Below, in pieces: positions 15,305-22,103 of a stretch of DNA of 22,103 nucleotides. Under the pieces are notes generated by a model. That model did no database searches, was not told the DNA's origin, and saw only the letters and a program-made list of their open reading frames with translations. Both the position numbers and the translations under genes were made by a program. The DNA is from JAULUH01 sp032111745 (GTDB taxonomy: Bacteria > Chloroflexota > Anaerolineae > JAAEKA01): contig JAULUH010000410.1 in the NCBI GenBank assembly GCA_032111745.1, forward strand, positions 1 through 22,103, given 5' to 3'. Every line of letters begins with the position of its first letter. Within the stretch, counting starts at the first letter, position 1.

Positions 15305-16216
15305 ATGAGAATTGTCGTAGCTCTGGGTGGGAATGCCTTGCTCAAGCGGGGGGAGCCCATGACACACGATGCACAGCGTGCCAACATCCAGGTGGCGGCG
15401 CAGGCCTTGGCGCCGGTCGCCCAACAGCACCAGGTCGTGTTGGCGCACGGCAACGGCCCGCAGGTGGGCCTGTTGGCGCTGCAGGCCTCAGCCTACAAAG
15501 ACGTCGAGGCCTATCCCCTCGACGTACTGGGGGCGCAGACCGAGGGCATGATCGGCTACATGATCGAGCAGGAGCTGGGCAACCTGCTGCCCTTCGAGGT
15601 GCCCTTCGCCACGATCCTGACCATGGTCGAGGTCGATCCCAACGACCCCGCCTTCCAGAACCCGACCAAGTTCGTGGGCCCCGTGTACGACGAGGACGAG
15701 GCCAACCGGCTGAAGGCCGAGAAGGGCTGGGTCTTCAAGCTCGATGGGGCGAAGTGGCGCCGGGTGGTTCCCTCCCCACTGCCCAAGCGGATTTTTGAGA
15801 TCCGGCCCGTGAAATGGCTGCTGGAAAAGGGGACCATCGTGATCTGCGCCGGCGGCGGCGGCATCCCTACCATGTACGAACCCGACAAACAGCGTTGGCT
15901 GAGTGGCATCGAAGCCGTCATCGACAAAGACCTGGCCAGCGAGCTGCTGGCGCGCGAGGTGGAAGCCGACCTGTTCGTCATCGCCACCGACGTCGACGGC
16001 GTCTATCTGGATTGGGGCAAGCCGGAGCAGCGCATGCTCGGCTGGGTCACTCCCGAGGAGCTCAGAGCGCACCCGTTCCCGGCCGGCTCCATGGGCCCCA
16101 AGGTAGCGGCTGCCATCCAGTTTGTGGAGAGAACAGGCAAACGGGCTGCTATCGGTTCCCTGGCAGATATTGAAAAGATTGTCGCCGGCGAAGCTGGCAC
16201 AAACGTCGCCGCATAG
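15305..16216 (+). CDS. arcC: Carbamate kinase
   Basis: A 303-aa cytoplasmic enzyme that makes ATP from carbamoyl phosphate and ADP, releasing ammonia and CO2; it is the energy-yielding step of the deiminase pathway. Family motifs are in order: ALGGNALL at 6-13, HGNGPQVG at 48-55, TKFVGP at 121-126, CAGGGGIP at 181-188, VIDKDLAS at 205-212, ATDVDGVY at 227-234 and AGSMGPK at 260-266. Length is normal. A near-ideal AAAGGAGGT ribosome site at 15292-15300 overlaps the end of the upstream peptidase gene, two bases separate the genes, and translation is probably coupled. Confidence 0.96.
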   Translation: MRIVVALGGNALLKRGEPMTHDAQRANIQVAAQALAPVAQQHQVVLAHGNGPQVGLLALQASAYKDVEAYPLDVLGAQTEGMIGYMIEQELGNLLPFEVPFATILTMVEVDPNDPAFQNPTKFVGPVYDEDEANRLKAEKGWVFKLDGAKWRRVVPSPLPKRIFEIRPVKWLLEKGTIVICAGGGGIPTMYEPDKQRWLSGIEAVIDKDLASELLAREVEADLFVIATDVDGVYLDWGKPEQRMLGWVTPEELRAHPFPAGSMGPKVAAAIQFVERTGKRAAIGSLADIEKIVAGEAGTNVAA

Positions 16217-16235
16217 ATTAGAAAGGAAGATTACC

Positions 16236-17462
16236 ATGGAACAGTATGGTGTGCATTCTGAAGTGGGCAAGCTGCGCAAGGTCATCGTGCACCGCCCAGG
16301 CCTGGAAATGCGGCGACTGACGCCTACCAACTGCGTCGAGCTGCTGTTCGACGACGTCATCTGGGCACGCAAGGCGCGCCAGGAACACGATGCCTTTGTG
16401 GACCTGATGCGCACGGAGTTTGGCGTCGACGTCATGCGCGTCCACGAACTGCTGCAGGAAGTGGTGGCCGACCCGGAGGGCCGGGCCTATATTCTGGATC
16501 GCAAACTGGTGCCGAACGAAGTAGGTGTGGGCGGTACAGCCGAGCTGCGGGCGTGGATGGACGAGATGGACTCGGCCACGCTGACCGCCCACCTGATCGG
16601 CGGTGTAACGGTTACAGAGCTTCCTGCGGACTTCCGCAAGCTGGTCGAGAAGGCCTATGCCGCCACGGATTTCGTCATGCCGCCACTGCCCAATCAACTG
16701 TTCACCCGCGACAGCTCCTGCTGGATCTATGACGGGGTAACGGTGAACCCCATGTACTGGCCGGCGCGGCGCAAGGAGACTCTGCACCTGACCGCCATCT
16801 ATAAGTACCACCCCAAGTTCAAGGGCGGCGACTTCACCATCTGGTGGGGCGACCCCGACGTGGACCATGGCAGCGCCACCCTCGAGGGCGGCGACGTGAT
16901 GCCGGTCGGCAAGGGTGTGGTTCTGATCGGGATGGGCGAGCGCACCACCTATCAGGCGGTCAGCCAGGTGGCGCAGCAGCTCTTCCAGCACCAGGCCGCC
17001 GAACGCGTGATTGCGGCCAAGATGCCGGCCGACCGGGCCAGCATGCACCTGGACACCATCTTTACCTTCTGCGACCGGGACCTGGTCACGATCTATGAAC
17101 CGGCCGTCAACAACATCACGCCCATCAGCTACCGCCCCGGTGCCAAGGAGGGCACGCTGGACGTGGCCGTCGAGGAGAAGGGCTGGCTGGAGGTTGTGCA
17201 GGAGGCATTGGGGCTGAGCCAGTTGCGGGTCGTCCCCACCGCCGGCGATGCGTTCGAACAGGAGCGTGAACAGTGGGACGACGGCAACAACGTGGTGGCT
17301 TTGGCGCCCGGCGTGGTCGTGGCCTATAACCGCAACGAATGGACCAATGCCCGGCTGCGCAAAGCAGGCGTGACCGTGATGGAGATCGACGGCTCTGAAC
17401 TCGGCCGCGGCCGCGGCGGTGGCCACTGCATGACCTGCCCCGTCCTACGCGATGGAATTTAG
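16236..17462 (+). CDS. arcA: Arginine deiminase
   Basis: A 408-aa enzyme hydrolysing arginine to citrulline and ammonia. The guanidino-modifying-enzyme residues are all present: FTRD at 156-159, EGGD at 217-220, the HLD of HLDTIFTF at 271-273 and the catalytic Cys398 in the terminal GGGHCMTCP. ELLFDDVIWARKAR at 35-48 is the usual N-terminal signature. ATG 16236 is chosen over further upstream codons because an AAAGGAAGA site at 16222-16230 precedes it and homology starts at MEQYGVHSEVGKL. It lies 19 bases after carbamate kinase and is the last operon gene, whereas many bacteria place arcA first. Confidence 0.96.
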   Translation: MEQYGVHSEVGKLRKVIVHRPGLEMRRLTPTNCVELLFDDVIWARKARQEHDAFVDLMRTEFGVDVMRVHELLQEVVADPEGRAYILDRKLVPNEVGVGGTAELRAWMDEMDSATLTAHLIGGVTVTELPADFRKLVEKAYAATDFVMPPLPNQLFTRDSSCWIYDGVTVNPMYWPARRKETLHLTAIYKYHPKFKGGDFTIWWGDPDVDHGSATLEGGDVMPVGKGVVLIGMGERTTYQAVSQVAQQLFQHQAAERVIAAKMPADRASMHLDTIFTFCDRDLVTIYEPAVNNITPISYRPGAKEGTLDVAVEEKGWLEVVQEALGLSQLRVVPTAGDAFEQEREQWDDGNNVVALAPGVVVAYNRNEWTNARLRKAGVTVMEIDGSELGRGRGGGHCMTCPVLRDGI

Positions 17463-17496
17463 GGTGAGAAAACGGCGTTGGCAGCATGAGCAGCCT

Positions 17497-17537
17497 TCCG
17501 CTCCGACCGCTCACCGGCAGGTAAGGGCCGGGGCGGA
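17497..17537 (+). terminator. Possible terminator after the arginine deiminase operon
   Basis: CCGGC (17514-17518) pairs with GCCGG (17527-17531), nested inside TCCGC (17497-17501) with GCGGA (17533-17537). GGGTTTCAATT follows, a weak T-run. The position in the 130-base gap after arcA fits an operon end, but the outer stem has an uneven internal loop, so this is tentative. Nothing else is apparent in the gap except the GGAG ribosome site of the next gene. Confidence 0.3.
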
Positions 17538-17592
17538 GGGTTTCAATTCAGGAATCATCTCGACCAAGAAGACGCAATAATGGAGTGCTGCG

Positions 17593-20355
17593 ATGAATAC
17601 CCAAGAACAGACCAGACTTGAAGAAGACCGGGAGCAGAAGGTCTCCTGGAAGAAATGGGGACCCTACCTCAGTGAACGACAGTGGGGAACCGTCCGCGAG
17701 GATTATAGTGAGGGAGGGGACGCCTGGAGTTTCTTCACCCACGACCACGCCCGCTCGCGCGCCTACCGCTGGGGCGAGGACGGCATCGCCGGCATTTCCG
17801 ACGACAAACAGCGCCTCTGCTTCAGCCTGGCCCTGTGGAACGGCAAGGATCCGATTCTCAAGGAGCGGCTCTTTGGATTGACTAACAGCGAAGGCAACCA
17901 CGGCGAGGATGTGAAGGAAGTCTACTTCTACCTCGACAGCACGCCGACCCACTCGACCATGAAGTACCTCTACAAGTACCCGCAGGCGGCCTATCCCTAC
18001 GCCGATCTGGTGGAGACGAACCGTCGCCGTTCTCGGAACGAGTTTGAGTACGAATTGCTCGATACCGGCGTCTTCCATGACGACCGCTACTTCGACGTCT
18101 TCGTGGAGTATGCCAAAGCCGGTCCGGAAGACATCCTGGTGCGGATCACCGCAGCCAACCGGGGACCGGAAGCGGCCGAGCTGCATCTCTTGCCGACGCT
18201 GTGGTTCCGCAACGACTGGTCGTCGTGGATTGCCGCATCTATGAGAGCTGCCGAGAAACCAATCCTCAAGCAGATCGAGGCAGCGGCGGGCACGAGCGCG
18301 GTCGCGGCCACGCATCCGCTGCTGGGTGAATTCATCCTTTCCTGCGAAGGCGAGGTGCCGCTGCTCTTCACCGAGAACGAAACCAACCACGAACGGCTTT
18401 TCCCTGGGCAGAAGAACGAGAGCCCCTACGTCAAGGACGGCATCAACGACTGCGTGGTACAGGGCAATCAGGCCGCGGTGAACCCCGCAAAGCAGGGCAC
18501 CAAGGTCGCGGCGCACTACCGGCTGGTGGTGGGTCCCGGCGAGTCGGCGACCGTGCGGCTGCGCCTGACCGGCCCGGCCGCTGCCGGCAAGAGCGGGACA
18601 GCCACCCCATCCGGCTTCGGCCCGGAGTTTGACCAGACTCTGGCCGTGCGGCTGCAGGAGGCGGACGAGTTCTACCGCTCCGTGACCCCGCCTTCCGTCT
18701 CCCCGGACGCGGCCAACGTGATGCGCCAGGCCATCGCCGGCATGCTCTGGAGCAAGCAGTTCTACTTCTTCGACGGAGACAGCTGGCTGGACGAGCACCA
18801 CTCCAACCCCCTCCATTCCGGATATCGCAGCTCCCGGAACTCGGAGTGGTTCCATATGCTGAACGAGGACGTCATCTCGATGCCCGACAAGTGGGAGTAC
18901 CCCTGGTATGCGGCCTGGGACCTGGCCTTCCACACGCTCCCGCTCGCGATCGTCGACCCTGACTTCGCCAAGGAGCAGATGAAACTGATGCTGCGCGGTG
19001 TCTACCTGCACCCCAGCGGCCAGATGCCCGCGTATGAGTGGAACTTCAGTGACGTGAACCCCCCGGTCCACGCTTTTGCGACCCTGTTCCTGCACCGCAC
19101 CGAGCAAGCCCTGCGCGGCGAGACGGACCTTCAGTTCCTCACGGCGGCGTTCAACAAGTTGCTGCTGAACTTCACCTGGTGGGTGAACCGCAAGGACCGC
19201 TTCGGCAAGAACGTCTTCGAGGGCGGCTTCCTCGGCCTTGACAACATCGGCGTCTTCGACCGCAGCGCCCCGCTGCCCACCGGCGGCCACCTGGAGCAGG
19301 CGGACGGCACGGCCTGGATGGCCCTCTTCAGCCAGAACATGCTGGAGCTCGCCGTGGAGCTCGCCGCCCACGACCCCACCTACGAGGACATGGTCGTGAA
19401 GTTTGTGGATCACTTCAGCTACATCGCCGCGGCCATGAACCGGCCCGGGCTGGACGGCATGTGGGACGAGGCAGACGGCTTCTACTACGACCTGCTGCGG
19501 CTCCCGGATGGGACTGCGACGCGGCTCAAGGTGCGCTCGATGGTGGGGCTCCTGCCCCTGTGCGCGACGACCGTGGTCGAGGCATGGCAGCGGGAGCGCG
19601 TCCCGCGGGCGATGGCTCTGATCTTTGAACGCCAGCGCCGGATGCCCGAGCTCCTGGAGTCCATCCACCCCACGGGCCCGGGACACCTGGGCGTGGCCGG
19701 CCGGGGAATCTTCGCCCTGGTCAACCCGGAGCGACTGCGCCGGATCCTGACAAAGATGCTCGACGAAGACGAGTTCCTGAGCCCCTACGGCATCCGCTCG
19801 CTCTCCAAGTTCCACGAGCAGCACCCGTACGTCCTGCAAGTAGGCGGCCAGGAGTACCGGGTGGACTACCTGCCGGCCGAGTCGAACACCGGCATGTTCG
19901 GTGGCAACTCCAACTGGCGGGGACCCGTCTGGATGCCGGTGAACGTGCTCATCATCCGGGCGCTGCAGAACTTCTACCTGTACTACGGCGACAACTTCAA
20001 GATCGAGTGCCCCACGGGCTCCGGCAACATGATGAACCTCTTCGAGGTGAGCAAGGAGATCGCCGACCGGCTCAGCCGGATCTTTCTGCGCGACCAGGAC
20101 GGCCGGCGACCCGTCTACGGTAGCACCGAAAAGTTCCAGACCGATCCCCACTGGCGCGATCACATCCTCTTCTACGAGTACTTCCACGGCGACAACGGCG
20201 CCGGGCTCGGCGCCAGCCATCAGACCGGCTGGACTGGGGCCGTGGCCAAGACCATCCAGCTCTACGGCCTTCTGGATGCCCAGCGGGCCCTGGAGGCGGG
20301 CAAAGAATCAGCGTTCGTGAAGGGCGCCCCGGCAGCCAGGGAGGCAAAGACATGA
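17593..20355 (+). CDS. GH63-like glucosidase (MGH1-type glycoside hydrolase)
   Basis: A 920-aa cytoplasmic glycosidase. The N-terminal part (about 40-340) is the beta-rich domain with RAYRWGEDGIAGISD, YKYPQAAYPYADLV and LLPTLWFRNDW. The (alpha/alpha)6 barrel follows from about 370, with KWEYPWYAAWDLAFH at 433-447. Asp443 is in the position expected of the GH63 general acid, and Glu862 in FYEYFHGDNG is the likely second catalytic acid. GGNSNWRGPVWMPVN near 770-785 is also typical. Large bacterial proteins of this type are annotated as glucosidases acting on alpha-glucosides; the substrate is unproven. GGAG lies 7 bases before the ATG. Its stop overlaps the next start (ATGA), so the amylase remnant was translationally coupled to it. 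Loss of that partner may change what the enzyme can use. Confidence 0.85.
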   Translation: MNTQEQTRLEEDREQKVSWKKWGPYLSERQWGTVREDYSEGGDAWSFFTHDHARSRAYRWGEDGIAGISDDKQRLCFSLALWNGKDPILKERLFGLTNSEGNHGEDVKEVYFYLDSTPTHSTMKYLYKYPQAAYPYADLVETNRRRSRNEFEYELLDTGVFHDDRYFDVFVEYAKAGPEDILVRITAANRGPEAAELHLLPTLWFRNDWSSWIAASMRAAEKPILKQIEAAAGTSAVAATHPLLGEFILSCEGEVPLLFTENETNHERLFPGQKNESPYVKDGINDCVVQGNQAAVNPAKQGTKVAAHYRLVVGPGESATVRLRLTGPAAAGKSGTATPSGFGPEFDQTLAVRLQEADEFYRSVTPPSVSPDAANVMRQAIAGMLWSKQFYFFDGDSWLDEHHSNPLHSGYRSSRNSEWFHMLNEDVISMPDKWEYPWYAAWDLAFHTLPLAIVDPDFAKEQMKLMLRGVYLHPSGQMPAYEWNFSDVNPPVHAFATLFLHRTEQALRGETDLQFLTAAFNKLLLNFTWWVNRKDRFGKNVFEGGFLGLDNIGVFDRSAPLPTGGHLEQADGTAWMALFSQNMLELAVELAAHDPTYEDMVVKFVDHFSYIAAAMNRPGLDGMWDEADGFYYDLLRLPDGTATRLKVRSMVGLLPLCATTVVEAWQRERVPRAMALIFERQRRMPELLESIHPTGPGHLGVAGRGIFALVNPERLRRILTKMLDEDEFLSPYGIRSLSKFHEQHPYVLQVGGQEYRVDYLPAESNTGMFGGNSNWRGPVWMPVNVLIIRALQNFYLYYGDNFKIECPTGSGNMMNLFEVSKEIADRLSRIFLRDQDGRRPVYGSTEKFQTDPHWRDHILFYEYFHGDNGAGLGASHQTGWTGAVAKTIQLYGLLDAQRALEAGKESAFVKGAPAAREAKT

Positions 20356-20906
20356 GGCCATGGCCTATGCATCCCGGCATTCACGAAATCAACACCTGGG
20401 TCTGGCTGCGCGAACTCGGTCAGAAATACCAGAGGCCGGTGACTCTCGCCACCGTGCCGCCAGGGGAGTGGGATCAGATTGCCTCCCTTGGCTTTGACGC
20501 TGTCTGGTTCATGGGCGTCTGGGAGCGCAGCCCGGCCGGGATCGAGATCTCCCTGCAAAACCAGGGACTCCTCGAGGATTTCGGACGGGCCCTCCCTGAC
20601 TTTGCGGTGGAGGACAATGTCGGCTCGCCCTACTGCGTGTGCCGCTACGTCGTGGACAAACACCTCGGTGGCCCGCGGGGGCTTGCCGTAGCGCGTAAGA
20701 ACCTCGCTGGCCGCGGCCTGCGGCTCATCCTCGACTTTGTGCCCAACCATGTCGCTCCGGACCACCCCTGGGTCACCGATCACCCTGAATACGTGGAAAT
20801 GCCACCTATTCCAGCTGCGTGGATTGTGAGCGATGCCATCCATCGGCCACGGCGAAGCCAACCACATCAACAACGAAAGACCCTCTGCCATACAGGGCAG
20901 AAATGA
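20352..20906 (+). pseudogene. Truncated GH13 alpha-amylase-family gene
   Basis: The first 148 or so codons match the start of a GH13 enzyme: HEINTWVWLRELGQKY at 11-26, ASLGFDAVWFMGVWERSPAG at 44-63, EDNVGSPYCV, and conserved region I as DFVPNHVAPDHPW at 128-140. After DHPEYVEM (about nt 20795) the family sequence stops. The frame continues for 36 low-complexity residues to 20906, running towards the hairpin leader of the next gene. The catalytic Asp nucleophile, Glu acid and third Asp, all in the missing part, are absent, so the product cannot be an active amylase. A deletion with a junction near 20795-20815 is the simplest explanation. It starts in an ATGA overlap with the glucosidase. Confidence 0.82.
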
Positions 20907-20924
20907 TGCCGCAATCAGGTTCAT

Positions 20925-20979
20925 CCGGGCGGCCGGGTCTGGCCTTCAAGACAGCGCCATCACCGCCGGCCCGGTGATG
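20925..20979 (+). promoter_or_regulatory. Structured leader with two hairpins and complementary loops, copy B
   Basis: Hairpin 1: CCGGGC (20925-20930), loop GGCCGG, GTCTGG (20937-20942), with two G-U pairs in RNA. Hairpin 2: CATCACCG (20958-20965), loop CCGGCC, CGGTGATG (20972-20979). The loops are perfectly complementary. Compared with 4644-4697, stem differences keep pairing, TCAAGA recurs between the hairpins and GCCATCACCGCCGG is shared, while the flanks differ. It ends 33 bases before the lipoprotein ATG and 17 bases before its ribosome site. Confidence 0.6.
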
Positions 20980-21012
20980 CGCAAACAACCTATCTCAAGG
21001 AGTGAAACACCC

Positions 21013-21432
21013 ATGCGTAAGTTACTGACCACCTTCGTCGTCCTGAGCCTCATCATGCTCATCGTTGCTGGTTGCGCTGCACCTACACCTGCATCGGTGC
21101 CAGATGCGCAAGCAGCCGTCTGTACTGCACTTGCCACCCTCAAGACCGCCGTTGGGAAATTGGGAACGATCACCGCCGACACGACGATCGCGGAAGTGCA
21201 GACCATGCAGAAGGGGATTGACACAGCCGTCGAAGGAGTCAAGACGGCTGCCAAGGCTGTGCCGGAGGCCAAGATTGATGGTGTGACGGCAGCCATTGAC
21301 GGTCTTCAGAGTACCGTGAAGGCGATCTCACCAGGCGATACGCTGGGCGACGCAGCAGCATCGATCACCACTTCAGTGCAGGGTGTCGAGACCGCAATCC
21401 AGGAAACCCAGACCACGCTATCCTGCAAGTAG
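21013..21432 (+). CDS. Small lipoprotein of unknown function
   Basis: A 139-aa protein with a lipoprotein signal peptide: basic start MRKLL, hydrophobic core, and the lipobox VAGC with Cys21 as the lipidation site. The mature part is alanine- and threonine-rich and strongly helical. Repeated patterns such as AVEGVKTAAKAVPEAKIDGV and TSVQGVETAIQETQTTL suggest a coiled-coil or helical bundle. It has two further cysteines, one near residue 36 and one in the C-terminal SCK. AAGGAG lies about 10 bases before ATG 21013; upstream in-frame codons are rejected because the signal peptide starts here. I recognise no named family. The two-hairpin leader immediately upstream suggests post-transcriptional control. 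Confidence 0.8.
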   Translation: MRKLLTTFVVLSLIMLIVAGCAAPTPASVPDAQAAVCTALATLKTAVGKLGTITADTTIAEVQTMQKGIDTAVEGVKTAAKAVPEAKIDGVTAAIDGLQSTVKAISPGDTLGDAAASITTSVQGVETAIQETQTTLSCK

Positions 21433-21472
21433 GCTGGCCAAGGACTCGCTATACGCGCAGGCGAGCTAGCCG

Positions 21473-21562
21473 CACGAAGGGGCCGTGGTAGACGATCCCG
21501 GGATCGTCTACCACAGCCAGCGGATGAAGAGCGTGATGGGACTGGGCACGGCACAGCGCTAA
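21473..21562 (+). pseudogene. Scar of a former rhodanese-BASS transporter gene pair
   Basis: In one frame this reads EGAVVDDPGIVYHSQRMK, then SVMGLGTAQR and a stop. The first part matches the rhodanese at 6631-6680 (EGDTVNDPESVYHGKRMK), with about 34 of 41 bases identical over 21492-21532. The second part matches the BASS gene at 7546-7575 (SVLGLGTAQR), with about 27 of 30 bases identical. They are in the original order, joined in frame, with the roughly 865 bases that separate them in the intact locus missing. This is a deletion product of a second rhodanese-transporter pair. Confidence 0.72.
21485..21514. repeat. Perfect 30-bp palindrome
   Basis: GTGGTAGACGATCCC (21485-21499) is followed at once by its exact reverse complement to 21514, with no spacer. 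A mismatch then three more pairs extend it. It lies 52 bases after the lipoprotein stop and inside the rhodanese-derived scar; the intact rhodanese has only an imperfect version. It could act as a terminator-like hairpin or a binding site; no T-run follows. Confidence 0.75.
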
Positions 21563-21579
21563 TAAACACAGGTTTGGTG

Positions 21580-21620
21580 GGTCGAAGTTCTGGCTCTGCT
21601 CGAGGTGGATGACTTCGACC
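21580..21620 (+). promoter_or_regulatory. Inverted repeat upstream of the TMEM175-like gene
   Basis: GGTCGAAG (21580-21587) and CTTCGACC (21613-21620) are perfect 8-bp inverted repeats 25 bases apart. The right arm ends 11 bases before the ATG at 21632, next to the weak ribosome site GGAAAAG. It could be an operator or a hairpin limiting translation. Little else is seen in 21563-21631. Confidence 0.3.
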
Positions 21621-21631
21621 ATTGGAAAAGT

Positions 21632-22103
21632 ATGGAAGCCGAACCAAGACAGATCTCCATCGACAATGAAGGTGCCAGGGCGGGGCGGGACTACCAACCA
21701 CTTGATCGTTTCAACGCGTTCTCCGATGGCGTGTTCGCCATCGTGATCACGCTGCTCGTGCTTGAACTCCCGGTCCCGCCGGAAGGCGCTCCGCTGCTCC
21801 CGGCGCTTGCGGAGAGCTGGTCGGACTTCTTGGGCTATGCCATCAGTTTCGCGTTCGTCGGCGGAATATGGCTTTCCCATACAGGACTTACGAAGAACAT
21901 GAAGCGGGGAGACGACGTATCTTTCCGGTTGAATCTCGTCCTGCTGCTCTTCGTTTCCCTGCTTCCATTCACGACAAAACTCATGGTCGCACACATAGGA
22001 GGGGCGGAAGCACGAAGCGCCGTGACACTGTACGGCGCAAACCTGCTCGTGGCGTCCCTTATGCTCAGTGGTCTTCTGGCGTACGTGGCGCGAAACGGTC
22101 AAC
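21632..22103 (+). CDS. TMEM175-family potassium channel, 5' part (cut by window end)
   Basis: The frame is open to the window edge: 157 codons, starting MEAEPRQISIDNEGARAG. The family hallmark RFNAFSDGVFAI is at residues 26-37, with the R-x-x-x-F-S-D motif that marks the first pore helix. It continues into VITLLVLELPVP, a second helix SFAFVGGIWLSH, a third beginning RLNLVLLLFVSLLPFTTKLM, and TLYGANLLVASLM as the fourth. Bacterial TMEM175 (formerly DUF1211) proteins are about 200 aa with six helices, so roughly two helices lie beyond the window. An in-frame GTG nine codons upstream is a possible alternative start. Function as a potassium-selective channel is known for the family; no link with neighbouring genes is evident. 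Confidence 0.85.
   Translation, partial: MEAEPRQISIDNEGARAGRDYQPLDRFNAFSDGVFAIVITLLVLELPVPPEGAPLLPALAESWSDFLGYAISFAFVGGIWLSHTGLTKNMKRGDDVSFRLNLVLLLFVSLLPFTTKLMVAHIGGAEARSAVTLYGANLLVASLMLSGLLAYVARNGQ

Noticed and set aside
16122..16235. Upstream ATG extending arginine deiminase by 38 residues.
   Set aside because: It overlaps the end of carbamate kinase, while a good ribosome site and conserved sequence start at 16236.
17548..20220. An 890-codon open frame on the minus strand opposite the glucosidase gene, and similar long minus-strand frames at 13857-15191, 10787-12040 and 16218-17426.
   Set aside because: They are antisense shadows of clear plus-strand genes in high-GC DNA; their translations are rich in His, Arg, Gln and Val with no domain motifs, and no ribosome sites were seen.
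1..22103. CRISPR arrays, tRNA or rRNA genes, transposases and intact insertion sequences.
   Set aside because: No regularly spaced repeats, cloverleaf-like segments, rRNA-like stretches, DDE transposase motifs or IS termini were recognised by eye.

Overview
This is a high-GC bacterial window with dense, plus-strand genes. Two very large MalT-type (STAND/LuxR) regulators, an AbiEii-type nucleotidyltransferase remnant beside a small partner ORF, and the small proteins paired with the regulators together suggest a member of the Chloroflexota (Anaerolineae/Caldilineae-like). That placement is inference from gene style; no rRNA or marker gene is present. Every gene I accept lies on the + strand; the long open frames on the minus strand are shadows.

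Region 1 (1-880) is an MscS-type channel. Region 2 (about 917-7719) is a regulator-plus-sulfur block. It starts with a 124-bp promoter-bearing repeat, a small ORF and a truncated nucleotidyltransferase that runs into the start of a 917-aa MalT-like regulator, then an 88-aa partner protein. After a structured leader comes a protein that aligns with DszB (2'-hydroxybiphenyl-2-sulfinate desulfinase) and keeps its Cys27/His/Arg-x-Gly-Gly catalytic set. A terminator-like hairpin, the tail of a lost enoyl-CoA hydratase, a rhodanese and a BASS-family transporter follow. I read this as a possible organosulfinate desulfination operon.

Region 3 (7888-17462) repeats the architecture: a second copy of the promoter repeat, a second MalT-like regulator (903 aa) and a paralogous 92-aa partner protein. 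Next is an arginine deiminase operon with YfcC/ArcD-type antiporter, ornithine carbamoyltransferase, membrane-anchored M20 peptidase, carbamate kinase and arginine deiminase. The products would import arginine, convert it to ornithine, ammonia and CO2 with ATP gain, and export ornithine; the M20 enzyme may supply free amino acids.

Region 4 (17593-20906) is a GH63-like glucosidase translationally coupled to a GH13 alpha-amylase gene broken after about 148 codons. Region 5 (20907-22103) has a second copy of the two-hairpin leader seen before the desulfinase, a small lipoprotein, a 90-bp in-frame scar of a former rhodanese-BASS pair containing a perfect 30-bp palindrome, and the start of a TMEM175-type potassium channel cut by the window edge.

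The most interesting points are the duplicated regulator/partner/operon layout, the DszB-like operon, the kissing-loop leader present twice, and the scar suggesting that a second sulfur module once lay downstream. No tRNA, rRNA, CRISPR array or intact insertion sequence was seen.
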